From CAVBBU01 sp963593765 (GTDB lineage: Bacteria > Bacillota > Clostridia > Lachnospirales > Lachnospiraceae): a DNA stretch of 52,688 nucleotides. Location of the stretch: contig CAVBBU010000001.1 in NCBI GenBank assembly GCA_963593765.1, positions 1 to 52,688 of the forward strand, written 5' to 3'. The position numbers were made by a program, and so were the translations under genes. The stretch's first letter is position 1. The number at the start of each line of letters is the position of its first letter. The notes beneath the pieces were generated by a model. It was not told the DNA's origin. It ran no database searches and saw only the letters and a list, made by a program, of their open reading frames with translations. Positions 52,623 through 52,688 of the stretch are shown here, piece by piece.

Positions 52623-52688
52623 CTCTGAATTCTAATTTTGAGGCAAAATTAAGCTTATTTATTTTGAGAGCATAAGCCCTCGAGCAGA

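Noticed and set aside
52373..52675. A 100-residue frame in the final intergenic stretch
   Set aside because: It crosses two palindromes, has no ribosome site and a low-complexity product.

Overview
The window looks like chromosomal DNA of a low-GC anaerobic Firmicute, most likely a Clostridia member of the Lachnospiraceae type. Codon use is rich in ATA, AGA and CTT, Shine-Dalgarno sites are strong, and promoters fit the TTGACA/TATAAT pattern. Family content agrees: archaeal-type AspRS with GatCAB, a Gram-positive tad locus with DUF5702 and FHA proteins, a DUF6472 small protein, and ChW/choline-binding cell-wall proteins. The genus is not assignable by eye. I saw no rRNA, tRNA, CRISPR array or intact insertion sequence.

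Layout. (1) 1-520: a small double-glycine leader peptide gene with its own promoter. (2) 478-10984: a T-box leader with overlapping Glu (GAA) and Asn (AAC) specifier triplets, then aspS (apparently non-discriminating), a 1-kb repeat-filled gap, gatC, gatA, gatB, a class I aminotransferase, nadE with its own promoter and leader hairpin, a TrmH-type methyltransferase and a small Cys-rich protein. The first part is the indirect Asp-tRNA(Asn)/Glu-tRNA(Gln) amidation route. (3) 10999-12511: an AbrB/PIN toxin-antitoxin pair and an ECF transporter S component. (4) 12609-22792: a tad (Flp pilus) locus with two prepilin peptidases, TadZ-, TadA-, TadB- and TadC-like proteins, a Flp pilin, DUF5702, two TadE-like pseudopilins and an FHA protein, closed by a terminator. 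(5) 22920-36020: housekeeping and small operons: HIT hydrolase, rhomboid, murG, mtnN, two glycosyltransferases, pgi, two unknown envelope proteins, glucokinase, a two-component system and the tRNA adenosine deaminase. (6) 36100-36783: a RelB-like/PemK-like toxin-antitoxin pair. (7) 36948-38477: an L,D-transpeptidase with ChW and choline-binding repeats. (8) 38623-52195: a surface-glycan locus with DegT aminotransferase, ATP-grasp ligase, Wzx flippase, several GT2 enzymes, DUF2304 and DUF2142 membrane proteins, RmlC, a Wzm/Wzt ABC exporter, a decayed methyltransferase-like protein and a 1000-residue multidomain glycosyltransferase. (9) 52196-52688: no gene seen, but two strong palindromic elements.

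Most notable: the two-codon T-box before aspS-gatCAB; a three-copy palindromic element between aspS and gatC whose outer arms differ in sequence but stay paired; long palindromes on the promoters of the tad locus and of the AbrB/PIN operon (the first tad gene may be leaderless); a TadC with an inserted Ig-like domain; a RelB/PemK-type mixed toxin-antitoxin pair; and a glycan locus with both a flippase and an ABC exporter. All family names come from recognising motifs in the translated sequence; no database search was run.
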